64,000 nucleotides of DNA from Amycolatopsis nalaikhensis (GTDB lineage: Bacteria > Actinomycetota > Actinomycetes > Mycobacteriales > Pseudonocardiaceae). The notes beneath the pieces were generated by a model. That model saw nothing but the letters and a program-made list of their open reading frames with translations, was not told the origin of the DNA and ran no database searches. The stretch lies in contig NZ_CP127173.1 of NCBI RefSeq assembly GCF_030264295.1, positions 3,603,501-3,667,500 on the forward strand, given 5' to 3'. The translations under genes and the position numbers were made by a program. This document shows positions 36,444 through 46,322 of the stretch, piece by piece. Position 1 is the first letter of the stretch. Every line of letters starts with the position of its first letter.

Positions 36444-36490
36444 GTACAAGAGTCATTGCACAAGAACTCTTGTACAACTACTCTTGTGCG
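36444..36490. promoter_or_regulatory. ACAAGA/TCTTGT repeat array upstream of arsR-type gene
   Basis: GTACAAGAGT (36444-36453) pairs perfectly with ACTCTTGTAC (36466-36475). Nested inside is CAAGA-AC-TCTTG (36461-36472), and a further CTCTTGTG half-site lies at 36481-36488, just before the ArsR ATG at 36493. The array of four half-sites suggests cooperative, autoregulatory binding by the ArsR-type protein. Confidence 0.65.
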
Positions 36491-36492
36491 TC

Positions 36493-37053
36493 ATGGGCGA
36501 CGAAGTGCTGGACATCCGCGATTCGAAGGTGCTGGCCGCGGTGTCGCACCCGCTGCGGCGGCGGTTGATGGAACTGCTCCACCTGGACGGCCCGGCCACG
36601 GCGTCGATCCTGGCGGGCAAGACCGACCAGGCGGTCGGCAACATCAGCCACCACATGAAGGTGCTGGCCGCGGCCAAGCTGGTCGAGGAGGCGCCCGAAC
36701 TGGCGCGCGACCAGCGGGAGCGCTGGTGGAAGCGCTCCGCGAAAACCCTCCGGTGGGCGGCCGCGGACTTCCCCGACGACCCGGTCGCGGAGGCGGCCGA
36801 GGTGCTGACCCTCGACCACCAGATGGCGGTCGCGCGCGAGTGGCTCGCGACGCGCGACACCTACCCGCCGGAGTGGCGGGGCGTGGCGTTCAGCACCGAC
36901 ACCTGGATGCGCCTGTCCGCCGCCGAGATCGAAGAGCTGAACGAGCGGGTTCTGCTGCTGCTGGCCGAGTTCGAGAACCGCACCGAACCCGGTGACGGCG
37001 TCGAGCGCCGTCCGGTCTTCTTCGTCGCGCGGGCTTCGCTGGGCCAGCCGTGA
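36493..37053 (+). CDS. ArsR-family (ArsR/SmtB-type) transcriptional regulator
   Basis: A 186-residue regulator. The winged helix (about 10-90) reads VSHPLRRRLMELLHLDGPATASILAGKTDQAVGNISHHMKVLAAAKLVEE; no metal-binding Cys pair is seen, so the ligand is probably not a metal. A C-terminal helical domain (about 100-186) is specific to a transporter-linked subgroup. ATG 36493 was chosen over the upstream TTG. It overlaps the MFS gene start (GTGA), so it should regulate its own operon. Confidence 0.87.
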   Translation: MGDEVLDIRDSKVLAAVSHPLRRRLMELLHLDGPATASILAGKTDQAVGNISHHMKVLAAAKLVEEAPELARDQRERWWKRSAKTLRWAAADFPDDPVAEAAEVLTLDHQMAVAREWLATRDTYPPEWRGVAFSTDTWMRLSAAEIEELNERVLLLLAEFENRTEPGDGVERRPVFFVARASLGQP

Positions 37054-38303
37054 AGGGGCTCTGGGGGAACCGGGACTTCCGGCTGCTCTGGACCGGCGAG
37101 ACCACGAGCATGCTCGGCAGCATGGTCGCGAGCACGGCGTTGCCGCTGGTCGCGGTGGTCACGCTGCAGGCGAGCACCTTCCAGGTCGCGCTGCTGACCG
37201 CGGCCGCCTGGCTGCCGTGGCTGGCCATCGGCCTGCCCGCCGGCGCCTGGGTCGACCGGCTGCCGAAACGCCCGGTGATGCTGGTCTGCAACACGATCTC
37301 GATGGCCGTGTTCGGCTGTGTCCCGGTCGCGGCCGCGTTCGGCGTGCTGACCATGCCGTACCTGCTGGCCGCGGCCCTGCTCGGCGGCGTCGCGAAGGTG
37401 TTCTTCACCCTCGCCTACCGGGCCTACCTCCCGGCCCTGGTCGGCGAGGACGAACTGCTCGAAGCCAATGCGAAGCTCCAGGGCAGCGAGTCCGCGACCC
37501 AGGTCGGCGGGCCCGGCCTGGCCGGTCTGCTCGCGCAGGCGTTCGGCCCGGTCAGCGGGGTCCTCGCCGACGCGGTCAGCTTCGGCGTCTCCGTGCTGTG
37601 CGTGCGGGCGATCCGGGTGCGGGAGACCGTGGTCCCGGCGCCGCGGACGCCGTTGCGCGGCCAGATCGCCGAAGGCCTGCGGTTCGTCATGGGCGACCGC
37701 TACCTGCGGACGCTGATGGTGTTCGGTGCCGTGTCGAACCTCGCGCTCAGCGGGTACGGCGCCATCCAGATCGTCTTCCTCTCCCGCACGCTCGGCGCCG
37801 CCCCCGGCCTGGTCGGCCTGGTGCTGGCGGTGGCCGCGGCGGGCGGGGTGCTCGGCGCGGCCGTGGCCGGACGGCTCGGCGCCCGCTTCGGGACCGCCCG
37901 CGCGTTCCTGCTCTGCGAGGTCTGCGCCGCGCCGATGATGGCGCTCGGCCCGCTGAGCGGCCCCGGCTGGGGGCTCGTGCTGTTCGTCCTCGCGGAGTTC
38001 GGGGTGTGCGCCGGTGTCGTCGCGTCGAACGTGCTGACCACGACGTTCCGGCAGCGCTACTGCCCGCCCGAGCTGTTCGGCCGCATCACCTCGAGCGCCT
38101 CGCTCACCTCCTACGGCACGATCCCGCTGGCCGGGGTCCTCGGCGGCGTGCTCGGCGAGACGATCGGCGTCCGCGAGACGCTGTGGGTGGCGTCCGCGGT
38201 GATGGTCGCCGCCCTGCCCGTGCTCGCGCCCTACCGGAAGCTGCGGGAGTTCCCGCTCAGAGCAGCAGGACGTCCACCTCGTCTCCAACCGCTGCCGACG
38301 TGA
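37050..38303 (+). CDS. MFS exporter (12-TM, MFS_3/enterobactin-exporter type)
   Basis: A 417-residue permease starting MKGLWGNRDFRLLWTGETTSMLGS, the signature of the MFS_3 family. About 12 membrane segments and a motif-A-like LPAGAWVDRLPKRPVML loop are present. GTG 37050 overlaps the ArsR stop by 4 bases. Its 3' end overlaps convergent moeA by 47 bases, an unusually deep overlap, with the last 15 residues (AGRPPRLQPLPT) encoded on top of the moeA C-terminus. Substrate unknown. Confidence 0.88.
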   Translation: MKGLWGNRDFRLLWTGETTSMLGSMVASTALPLVAVVTLQASTFQVALLTAAAWLPWLAIGLPAGAWVDRLPKRPVMLVCNTISMAVFGCVPVAAAFGVLTMPYLLAAALLGGVAKVFFTLAYRAYLPALVGEDELLEANAKLQGSESATQVGGPGLAGLLAQAFGPVSGVLADAVSFGVSVLCVRAIRVRETVVPAPRTPLRGQIAEGLRFVMGDRYLRTLMVFGAVSNLALSGYGAIQIVFLSRTLGAAPGLVGLVLAVAAAGGVLGAAVAGRLGARFGTARAFLLCEVCAAPMMALGPLSGPGWGLVLFVLAEFGVCAGVVASNVLTTTFRQRYCPPELFGRITSSASLTSYGTIPLAGVLGGVLGETIGVRETLWVASAVMVAALPVLAPYRKLREFPLRAAGRPPRLQPLPT

Positions 38304-39450
38304 CGTCCTCCGGCAGCACGATCAGGCAGTTGGCCTGCGTGAACGCCGCGAGCAGGTGCGAGCCAGGCCCGCCGCGCGGCCCGACGACCCCGGTGACCTC
38401 GCGGTCGGACGGGGTGAACACGCCCCGGCGGTACTGGCGGCGGCCGGCGGGCGAGGACATCGACTCCAGCAGCCGGGCCCGCACCCGCCGCCGCGAGACG
38501 TCCGTGTGACCCATGGCCGTGAGGATCGCCGGGCGCAGGAACGCCTCGAACGACACGAGCACGCTCACCGGGTTGCCGGGCAGCGTCACCACCGGCACGC
38601 CCTGCCAGCGGCCGCAGCCCTGCGGCCCGCCCGGCTGCATGGCGATCTTCGCGAACTCGACGCCCTGGCCGGTCAGCGCGTCCTTCACGACCTCGTACGC
38701 GCCCGCGCTGACCCCGCCGGAGGTGACCAGCAGATCGGCGTCGGCCAGCTTCGGCTCGATGACCTTCCGGAACTCCTCGACGTCGTCGACGACGCTGCGG
38801 ACCACCTCGACCTCGCAGCCGAGGCCGCGCAGTGCCGCCGCGAGCATCACGCTGTTGGACTCGTAGATCTGGCCGTGGCGCAGCGGCGCGGGCGCGTCGA
38901 CGAGCTCGGTGCCGGTGGAGGCGACCAGCACCCGCAGCGGCCGGTGCACCCGCACCTCGGCGAGCCCGACCGCGGCCGCCAAGCCCAGCTGCGAGTGGCC
39001 GAGCACGGTTCCGGCGTGCAGCGCGATGCTGTCGGCGACGACGTCTTCGCCGGTGTGCCGGATGTGCGCGCCCTCGCGGGCGGGCGCCGAGATCGTCACC
39101 GTCGACGTGCTGCCGTCGGTGTCCTCGACCATCACCACGGCGTCGGCGCCCGGCGGCAGCGGCGCGCCGGTCATGATCCGGTGCGCGGTGCCCGGCTCGA
39201 GCGGCCGGACGTCGACCCGGCCCGCCGGGATGTCGTCGGCCACCGGCAGGGTCACCGGCGCCTGGCCGACGTCGGCCGCGCGGACCGCGTAGCCGTCCAT
39301 CGCGGAGTTGTCGAAGGGCGGGAGGGACACGCCCGCCCGCACGTCTTCGGCCAGCACGAGGCCGGCCGCGGCGGCGAGGGGCAGCGAGGTCGCGGGGGCG
39401 GTGCCGAGGAGCGCGGCAACGCGGTCGCGGTAGTCGTCGACGGAGATCAC
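38257..39450 (-). CDS. moeA: Molybdopterin molybdotransferase MoeA
   Basis: A 397-residue enzyme inserting molybdenum into molybdopterin. Motifs are PPFDNSAMDGYAVRAAD, RIMTGAPLPPGADAVVM, SNSVMLAAALRGLG, VTSGGVSAGAYE and LPGNPVSVLVSFEAF. The GTG at 39450 was chosen because GGGGAGG precedes it and the product then starts with the usual ISVDDYRDRV; the longer frame adds 24 atypical residues. It matches Rv0438c (moeA2) in the Rv0435c-Rv0440 order. Confidence 0.93.
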   Translation of the reverse strand: MISVDDYRDRVAALLGTAPATSLPLAAAAGLVLAEDVRAGVSLPPFDNSAMDGYAVRAADVGQAPVTLPVADDIPAGRVDVRPLEPGTAHRIMTGAPLPPGADAVVMVEDTDGSTSTVTISAPAREGAHIRHTGEDVVADSIALHAGTVLGHSQLGLAAAVGLAEVRVHRPLRVLVASTGTELVDAPAPLRHGQIYESNSVMLAAALRGLGCEVEVVRSVVDDVEEFRKVIEPKLADADLLVTSGGVSAGAYEVVKDALTGQGVEFAKIAMQPGGPQGCGRWQGVPVVTLPGNPVSVLVSFEAFLRPAILTAMGHTDVSRRRVRARLLESMSSPAGRRQYRRGVFTPSDREVTGVVGPRGGPGSHLLAAFTQANCLIVLPEDVTSAAVGDEVDVLLL

Positions 39451-39524
39451 CGGACCATCCTCCCCGCCATTCGTGCTCGTGCAAGACTCTGCCCCGTTAC
39501 GAGCACGTACAGGGGAGAACACGC

Positions 39525-40202
39525 ATGCAGGTGGGAATCCGTCAACAGCCCTCGTTCGCCGTCGCCCGGCTGATGCTCGCGCCCGGCGAGCCGTGCCAGG
39601 TCGAGTCCGGCGCGATGATGGCCACCAGCTACGGCGTGCAGGTCCAGTCCCAGGCGCAGGGCGGGATCATGAAGGGCCTCGGCCGCGCGTTCCTCTCCGG
39701 CGAGTCCTTCTTCATCTCCACCTTCACCGCGCCGCCGAACGGTGGCTGGGTCGACGTCGCCGCCAACCTGCCCGGCGACATCCAGGTGATCACCCTCGAC
39801 GGCCGCACCGGCTGGGCCGTCACCCGCGGCTGCTGGCTCGCGTCGTCGCACGGCGTGCAGACCGAGACCAAGTGGGGCGGGATGAAGAACCTGATGGGCG
39901 GCGAGGGCGGCTTCCTGACCCACGCCACCGGCCAGGGCCAGCTGCTCGTCTCCTGCTACGGCGCGGTCGAGACGATCACGCTGCAGCAGGGCGAGATGGT
40001 CACCATCGACACCGGGCACGTCGTCGCGTACGCCGACACCGTGCAGTACCAGATCCGCAAGGTCGCGACCGGCATCATCCAGTCCATGAAGAGCGGCGAA
40101 GGGCTCGTGTTCGACTTCGTCGGCCCCGGCCAGATCATGACGCAGACGCGCAACCCGTCGGCGCTGATCAGCTGGATCATCTCGCACGTCCCGTCCCGCT
40201 GA
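39525..40202 (+). CDS. AIM24-family protein 1
   Basis: A 225-residue soluble beta-helix-like protein of the AIM24/TIGR00266 family. Typical stretches are LMLAPGEPCQVESGAMMA, GGWVDVAANLPGDIQVI, and the C-terminal GEGLVFDFVGPGQIMTQTRNP. ATG 39525 follows AGGGGAG. It overlaps a second, diverged AIM24 gene by TGATG. The family name comes from a mitochondrial protein in yeast; the bacterial role is unknown. Confidence 0.9.
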   Translation: MQVGIRQQPSFAVARLMLAPGEPCQVESGAMMATSYGVQVQSQAQGGIMKGLGRAFLSGESFFISTFTAPPNGGWVDVAANLPGDIQVITLDGRTGWAVTRGCWLASSHGVQTETKWGGMKNLMGGEGGFLTHATGQGQLLVSCYGAVETITLQQGEMVTIDTGHVVAYADTVQYQIRKVATGIIQSMKSGEGLVFDFVGPGQIMTQTRNPSALISWIISHVPSR

Positions 40203-40822
40203 TGCGCGTCCAGACCCGGCACACCCCTGGCTTCGGCGTCGCCCGCGTCCTGCTGGACCCGGGCGAAGCCGTGCGCGCCGCCCCGGAAACCCTGCTGGCC
40301 AGCCGGTTCGGCGTCACCGAGACCCCGGCGAGCCGCGGGGTCCGGGCGAGCAAGAGCGCGATGTCCGTCTACACGGCACCCGCCGACGGCGGCTGGATCG
40401 ACTTCGCGCCGCTGCGCCCCGGCGACGTCTACCCGCTCGAGCTGGGCGGCGGCACGGGCTGGTCGGTGCACCGCGACGCCGTGCTGGTGCGGCCCTCGTC
40501 GGTCCGGCGCGACGCGAACTGGGCGCCGCTGCAGCAGCTCTTCGGCGCCGACTCCGGGTTCCTCGAGCACTACAGCGGCACCGGGCCGCTCGTGCTGGCC
40601 ACACCCGGCCCGGTCGACGCGTTCGAGCTCGCCCAGGGCGAGCTGGTCACCGTCCGGCCGGACTACCTGCTGGCCTACCCGGACACCGTGCAGTGCCGCC
40701 TGCGGGCGCTCGACCCGGGCGGCTCGCAGTCCGTGCGCACCGGCGAAGGACTGGCGGTCGACTTCGCGGGTCCCGGCACGGTGCTCGTGCAGGCGCGCAA
40801 CCGGCGTCTTTCGGGTACGTGA
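40202..40822 (+). CDS. AIM24-family protein 2 (diverged)
   Basis: A 206-residue paralogue of the preceding gene, with matching blocks ARVLLDPGEAVRAAPETLLA, TAPADGGWIDFAPLRPGDV and GEGLAVDFAGPGTVLVQARN. It is much less conserved than its neighbour and lacks the Met-rich MMATSYGVQ part. ATG 40202 overlaps the upstream stop, so both are made together, perhaps as a hetero-oligomer. Role unknown. Confidence 0.85.
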   Translation: MRVQTRHTPGFGVARVLLDPGEAVRAAPETLLASRFGVTETPASRGVRASKSAMSVYTAPADGGWIDFAPLRPGDVYPLELGGGTGWSVHRDAVLVRPSSVRRDANWAPLQQLFGADSGFLEHYSGTGPLVLATPGPVDAFELAQGELVTVRPDYLLAYPDTVQCRLRALDPGGSQSVRTGEGLAVDFAGPGTVLVQARNRRLSGT

Positions 40823-40841
40823 TCTTCGGACGAATTGCCCA

Positions 40842-40911
40842 TTGCCGAGGGGAATAATTCCGGTAGCGTGATTGGCACTCGCACCGCTGGCATCCGCTCG
40901 GGCCAGCGGAT
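40842..40911 (+). promoter_or_regulatory. Putative cold-shock gene promoter and leader hairpin
   Basis: TTGCCG (40842-40847) and TAGCGT (40864-40869) are 16 bases apart and could be -35 and -10 boxes. A leader hairpin with arms ATCCGCT (40892-40898) and AGCGGAT (40905-40911) follows, 11 bases before the ribosome site. Both are sequence readings only. Confidence 0.35.
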
Positions 40912-40934
40912 CCTTTGTGCTGAGGGAGGGCGCC

Positions 40935-41141
40935 GTGGCTGTCGGCACCGTCAAATGGTTCAACTCGGAAAAGGGCTACGGGTTCATCGAATCCACCGAG
41001 GGTCCGGACGTGTTCGTCCACTATTCGGCCATTCAGGCCGAAGGATTCCGCACTCTGGACGAGGGTGACCGCGTGGAGTTCGAAGTCCAGTCCGGTCGTG
41101 ACGGCCGCAGTCAGGCAGCCGACGTGCGCAAGGTTTCGTAG
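40935..41141 (+). CDS. Cold-shock protein (CspA family)
   Basis: A 68-residue OB-fold RNA-binding protein with RNP1 KGYGFIE and RNP2 VFVHYSAI, starting [19 protein letters not shown] 40935 was chosen since GAGGGAGGG lies just upstream. These proteins act as RNA chaperones, often after temperature shift. It is a single gene between the AIM24 pair and the kinase. Confidence 0.95.
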   Translation: MAVGTVKWFNSEKGYGFIESTEGPDVFVHYSAIQAEGFRTLDEGDRVEFEVQSGRDGRSQAADVRKVS

Positions 41142-41206
41142 CGGGGCGATCACCCGATTGGCGAACCCCCGGCAGCCGCCGAACCAGGGGCGTTAGGCTG
41201 CCGGGC

Positions 41207-42676
41207 GTGACAGGCGATGTGTCGGGGGACCTCACCGGTCGCCGGCTGGGCAACTACCGCATCGACGGGGTGCTCGGCAAGGGCGGCATGAGCGTGACCT
41301 ACAAGGCCACGGACGTGCGTCTCGGCCGCAAGGTGGCGCTGAAGGTCATCGGTGACCACCTCGGGGCCGACGCCGAGTTCCGCGAGCGGTTCGTCGACGA
41401 GGCGCGCAACACGTCCGCGATCGACCACGCCAACGTCGTGCCGCTGTACGACTTCGGCGAGCTCGACGGCATGTTGTACATCGCCATGCGCATGGTCGAC
41501 GGCGGCGATCTCGCCGGGCTGATCTCCGGCGGGCCGATCGCGCCCGCCCGTGCCCTGACGATGCTCGACCAGGTCGCGGACGCGCTCGACACGCTGCACA
41601 ACCGTGGTCTGGTCCACCTCGACGTCAAGCCGGCCAACGTGCTCGTGACGAAGAAGGAGACTTCGCGCGAACACGTCTACGTCGCCGACTTCGGGCTGAC
41701 CCGCCGCGGCGCGACCGGCCACCGGACCCGCGGCGGCGACTTCCTCGGCTCCCCGACGTACGCGGCGCCGGAGCACCTGCGCGGCGAGCCGCTGGACGGG
41801 CGCACCGACCAGTACGCGCTCACGTGCGTCCTCTACGCGTGCCTCACCGGCAGCCCGCCGTTCAAGGGCGACGTGCCGACGGTGATCAAGGGCCACCTCA
41901 ACGGCGACCCGCCCGCGATCTCTCGCGTGGTCGCGCTGCCGCCGGCGATCGACGAGGTCATCCGCAAGGGCATGGCCAAGAACCCGGCGGACCGCTACCC
42001 CAGCTGCGTCGAGATGGTCGCGGCCGCGCGCCGCGCGCTCGGCCCCCAGGCCGCGTCCGACACCCCGCCGGGCCCGCCCGGGTCCAATTCGGGTGGAGTT
42101 CCCGCGCCGCACCGTGCTGGTCAGGTACAACAGGGGCCGCACCAGAACAGCGCACCGCAGGGAGAGGGGGCCCCCGTGCACCCGTACGGAGGACAGCAGC
42201 AGCCCGGTTACGGCCAGGGCCCCGGTCCTGGTGGTCCGCAGGGGCCGCCGCCGCAGGGCCCGCCGCCCGGCTACGGCTACCCGCAGCAGCCGCCGCCGGG
42301 CATGCCCCCGCAAGGTCCGCCGCCCGGCTACGGCTACCCCCAGCAGCAGCCGGGGATGCCGCCGCCGGGCATGCCCCCGCAGGGCTACGGCCAGGACCCG
42401 ATGCGGCTGCGCCCGCCGATGCCCGCGGGCGGCGCGGGCGCGTTCCACCAGCCGAAGAGCGGTGGCGGCAAGAAGTGGATCTTCATCGTGCTGGGCCTCG
42501 TCGTCGTGGCGGGCCTGGTCGTGGGCGCGATCTTCGTGTTCTCCGACGGCGGCAGCGGCGGTGGCGGCACGACGACGGCCCCGAACATCCCGGTCGGCCC
42601 CGGCGACTCGCAGACCAACCCGACGTCGTCGCTGAACGCGCCGCCGACGTCGATCTCCATCAAGCCGGGCAACTGA
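41207..42676 (+). CDS. Membrane Ser/Thr protein kinase, non-RD type
   Basis: A 489-residue Hanks-type kinase. The catalytic domain (about 12-275) has glycine loop GKGGMSVTYKATD, ATP-binding VALKVI, catalytic loop HLDVKPANVL (His137-Leu138-Asp139) and DFG in VADFGLTR. The Arg of HRD is replaced by Leu, a non-RD kinase. A Pro/Gly/Gln-rich juxtamembrane stretch (about 285-420) precedes one membrane helix (about 425-446) and a short outer tail of about 40 residues with no PASTA domain. The start is GTG 41207. Targets are unknown. Confidence 0.9.
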   Translation: MTGDVSGDLTGRRLGNYRIDGVLGKGGMSVTYKATDVRLGRKVALKVIGDHLGADAEFRERFVDEARNTSAIDHANVVPLYDFGELDGMLYIAMRMVDGGDLAGLISGGPIAPARALTMLDQVADALDTLHNRGLVHLDVKPANVLVTKKETSREHVYVADFGLTRRGATGHRTRGGDFLGSPTYAAPEHLRGEPLDGRTDQYALTCVLYACLTGSPPFKGDVPTVIKGHLNGDPPAISRVVALPPAIDEVIRKGMAKNPADRYPSCVEMVAAARRALGPQAASDTPPGPPGSNSGGVPAPHRAGQVQQGPHQNSAPQGEGAPVHPYGGQQQPGYGQGPGPGGPQGPPPQGPPPGYGYPQQPPPGMPPQGPPPGYGYPQQQPGMPPPGMPPQGYGQDPMRLRPPMPAGGAGAFHQPKSGGGKKWIFIVLGLVVVAGLVVGAIFVFSDGGSGGGGTTTAPNIPVGPGDSQTNPTSSLNAPPTSISIKPGN

Positions 42677-42684
42677 CGCCGGGG

Positions 42685-42777
42685 CCGGCGGGCTGAAGGG
42701 GACTTTGCTCGCATGTGATGAGAGGAAGGTCCCCTTCAGCGCGTCAGATGCCATGAACGTCCCCTTCAGCCCGCCGG
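42685..42777. repeat. Branched palindrome, GGCTGAAGGGGAC arms
   Basis: Outer arms 42685-42703 and 42759-42777 are perfect over 19 bp. A third copy of GTCCCCTTCAGC (42729-42740) lies inside and could pair with the left arm instead, giving two alternative folds. It follows the kinase gene by 8 bases, so it probably ends that transcript before the groL promoter. Same family as 33860-33940. Confidence 0.8.
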
Positions 42778-42814
42778 GGCGCTCGCGAGATCGTGCCGCG
42801 CTGAGCAGGTCTTC

Positions 42815-42843
42815 TTGCACTCTCCCCCCGAGAGTGCTAAACA
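42815..42843 (+). promoter_or_regulatory. groL promoter overlapped by first CIRCE-like element
   Basis: TTGCAC (42815-42820) and TAAACA (42838-42843) are 17 bases apart, a good housekeeping-type promoter. The same bases hold an inverted repeat TTGCACTC-N9-GAGTGCTAA (42815-42839), a CIRCE element lacking one base in its left arm. HrcA bound here would cover both boxes. Confidence 0.8.
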
Positions 42844-42848
42844 CGGTG

Positions 42849-42875
42849 TTGGCACTCGACGCCGTCGAGTGCCAA
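42849..42875 (+). promoter_or_regulatory. Second CIRCE element (HrcA operator)
   Basis: TTGGCACTC (42849-42857), a 9-base spacer and GAGTGCCAA (42867-42875) form a perfect CIRCE-type inverted repeat, starting 6 bases after the putative -10 box, at or just after the transcription start. Two operators in tandem suggest tight heat-shock repression of groL. Confidence 0.92.
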
Positions 42876-42991
42876 AGGTCGGGACGGTGAGGCTGGCCCC
42901 CACCCGGGTCCAGTCGTCCGTCGCGGGCACCGAGCCTGGCCGAGGAAGAGTCCTGCTGCCGCCGCTTGCTAGAAGCACAGCGCGGCGGTAG

Positions 42992-44649
<1,658 letters not shown>

Positions 44650-44662
44650 GTCCGGTTGCTTC

Positions 44663-44696
44663 GAAAGCCCGGTCCGCTTCGGCGGGCCGGGCTTTC
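44663..44696. terminator. Hairpin terminator after groL
   Basis: Arms GAAAGCCCGG (44663-44672) and CCGGGCTTTC (44687-44696) are perfect, and the inner bases extend the stem with wobble pairs to a TTCG tetraloop. A short T-rich run (TTTCTTTA) follows. It lies between convergent groL and a minus-strand gene. Confidence 0.88.
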
Positions 44697-44697
44697 T

Positions 44698-45021
44698 TTA
44701 TGGCCGGGTGAAGAACCAGACGGCGAACGCGCCGACGATCACGACGCCGAGGGCGAGCACGCCGAGGCCCCCGAGCCAGGCGGTGCTCGCCTCTTCCGCT
44801 TCCATCGCGACGACGATCGCGCCGATCCCGGTGAGCAGGATCCAGATCGCCAGCCCGGCGGCGGTGTAGAGCACGGTCTTGGTGACGCTCGCGCTGCCGG
44901 TGTCGTTGAAGGCGAGGGCGACGAAGGCGGCGAAGGCGGTCAGCCCCAGCCCGGCGACCAGGTACAGGCCACCGAGGATCCCGACGACGACCTTCGCGGC
45001 CGTTCTGCTCCCTTGATCCAC
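44698..45021 (-). CDS. Small hypothetical membrane protein (three helices)
   Basis: A 107-residue protein with three membrane helices: about 10-37 ([21 protein letters not shown]), 48-72 ([22 protein letters not shown]) and 80-104 ([21 protein letters not shown]). The start is taken as GTG 45021. No family recognised and no conserved catalytic residue seen. It is a single gene; a 14-bp-arm hairpin lies 73 bases upstream. Confidence 0.65.
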   Translation of the reverse strand: MDQGSRTAAKVVVGILGGLYLVAGLGLTAFAAFVALAFNDTGSASVTKTVLYTAAGLAIWILLTGIGAIVVAMEAEEASTAWLGGLGVLALGVVIVGAFAVWFFTRP

Positions 45022-45093
45022 GAGCGCGAACCCTAGCCCCTCGACCGGGATCCGCGTCCGGGTTTTGCGCCGCCCGGCCTACGGGCGTACGCC

Positions 45094-45130
45094 GAACGGC
45101 CCGGACGTCCCCTTGGCGTCCGGGCCGTTC
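45094..45130 (-). terminator. Hairpin between PspC gene and small membrane gene
   Basis: Arms GAACGGCCCGGACG (45094-45107) and CGTCCGGGCCGTTC (45117-45130) are perfect with a 9-base loop. It lies 120 bases beyond the PspC stop on the minus strand. The remaining 45022-45249 sequence shows nothing else. Confidence 0.55.
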
Positions 45131-45249
45131 ACCGCGTCCCCCGACGGCGGCGTTCCCCCGACCCGCGCCCCCCGGCGCGAGCGTCTTGCGGTGCACCCCG
45201 ATCGTCCGGCGGGCACCGGCTCCCCCTGCGAGCCGGCGCCCGCCCGGCG

Positions 45250-45465
45250 TCAGGAGTCCTCTTCGGGCGTCAGAATCGCGGCGGCGACGTAGACGGGAAT
45301 GGCGATGCCGACGGAGAGGAAAACGGCGGCGACCATGCCGATGCGCAGGACGTTGGCATCGATGCCGAGGTAGGTGGCCCAGCCACCGCAGACACCGGTG
45401 AGCATCTTGTCGCTCTTGCTGCGGCGGAGCTTCTTGGTTTCCGGGGTGTACACGCTGTTCGTCAT
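45250..45465 (-). CDS. PspC-domain membrane protein
   Basis: A 71-residue protein with the PspC core LRRSKSDKMLTGVCGGWATYLGIDANVLRI followed by a membrane helix (MVAAVFLSVGIAIPVYVAAAIL). PspC proteins are small phage-shock/envelope-stress membrane proteins. ATG 45465 is the only good start. It stands alone, without other psp genes in the window. Confidence 0.92.
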   Translation of the reverse strand: MTNSVYTPETKKLRRSKSDKMLTGVCGGWATYLGIDANVLRIGMVAAVFLSVGIAIPVYVAAAILTPEEDS

Positions 45466-45761
45466 GGCTCAATGGTGTCTCCGGCAGGGGGCCGGCCACA
45501 TCGGGAACGGCCCGGACCCCGACCCTGAACTTGGCATCGGGGAAAACCACGTGCTCAGCTCGGTGGTCGGCCGGTCCGTTGTCGGCGAGCCACGAGTTGT
45601 CCCCAGGCTGGCCGCGTTGTGGACGGATCGTCGCCGCGAGCCCGATTTTCCGGCTTCCGTCGGTGGGCGTCGATACGATGGACTCGGGGCAGCCCCCCAG
45701 GGAGCGGTGGGGGTGTCCGGTCCCGGGCGGTGGGCTTCCCGCCTGCCGAGATGTGCGGCCA

Positions 45762-46299
45762 GGCGACCTCGACCTGGTCGTCTACTCGCTGCGCAAGTGG
45801 ATGCGTCTGGCCCTGACCGGGAATCCGACGGGCCTGCTGCCGCTGTTCGTGCCAGACGCGGAGATCGTGCGGATCACCGGCCACGAGCTGCGTTCGAACG
45901 CGGGCCGGATCGTGTCGCGGGTTCGCGGGCTACCTGCGGACCCAGCGGCAGCGGATGCTCGACGGCGCCATCAAGGTCAACCGGCCCGAGCTGATCGAGA
46001 AGTACGGCTTCGACACCAAGTACGCGATGCACATGGTGCGCCTGGGCGTGCAGGGCGTCGAGCTGCTCGAAACCGGCCGGATGACGCTGCCGATCGCCGA
46101 GCCGTGGCTGTCATGGCTGCGCGACTTGCGGCGCGGGAAGCACACGCAGGCAGAGGCCTTGGCCGCCGCGGCGGAGCTGGAAGACCGGCTCGACCGGCTG
46201 GTCCGGGCCGGGTCGCCGTTGCCGGAACAGCCCGACCGCAACTGGGCCGACCGGTGGCTGGTGCACGCTTACGGCTCGGCCTGGCAAGCGGCGGCGTGA
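45762..46299 (+). pseudogene. Remnant of a polymerase-beta-superfamily nucleotidyltransferase
   Basis: Two frames join into one recognisable C-terminal region: GDLDLVVYSLRKWMRLALTG ... HELRSNAGRIVSR, then, after one extra base near 45922 (GTCGCGGGTTCGCGGG), FAGYLRTQRQRMLDGAIKVN ... KYAMHMVRLGVQGVELLETG. This matches predicted YcgL-type nucleotidyltransferases. The N-terminal GS-x(n)-D-x-D catalytic part is not recognisable in 45466-45761, so the gene looks decayed. This frame break, unlike the groL ones, is not at GAGCTC. It ends 2 bases before the split palindrome. Confidence 0.6.
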
Positions 46300-46322
46300 G
46301 GTCGTGAGTGTTTAGGGCGGTT

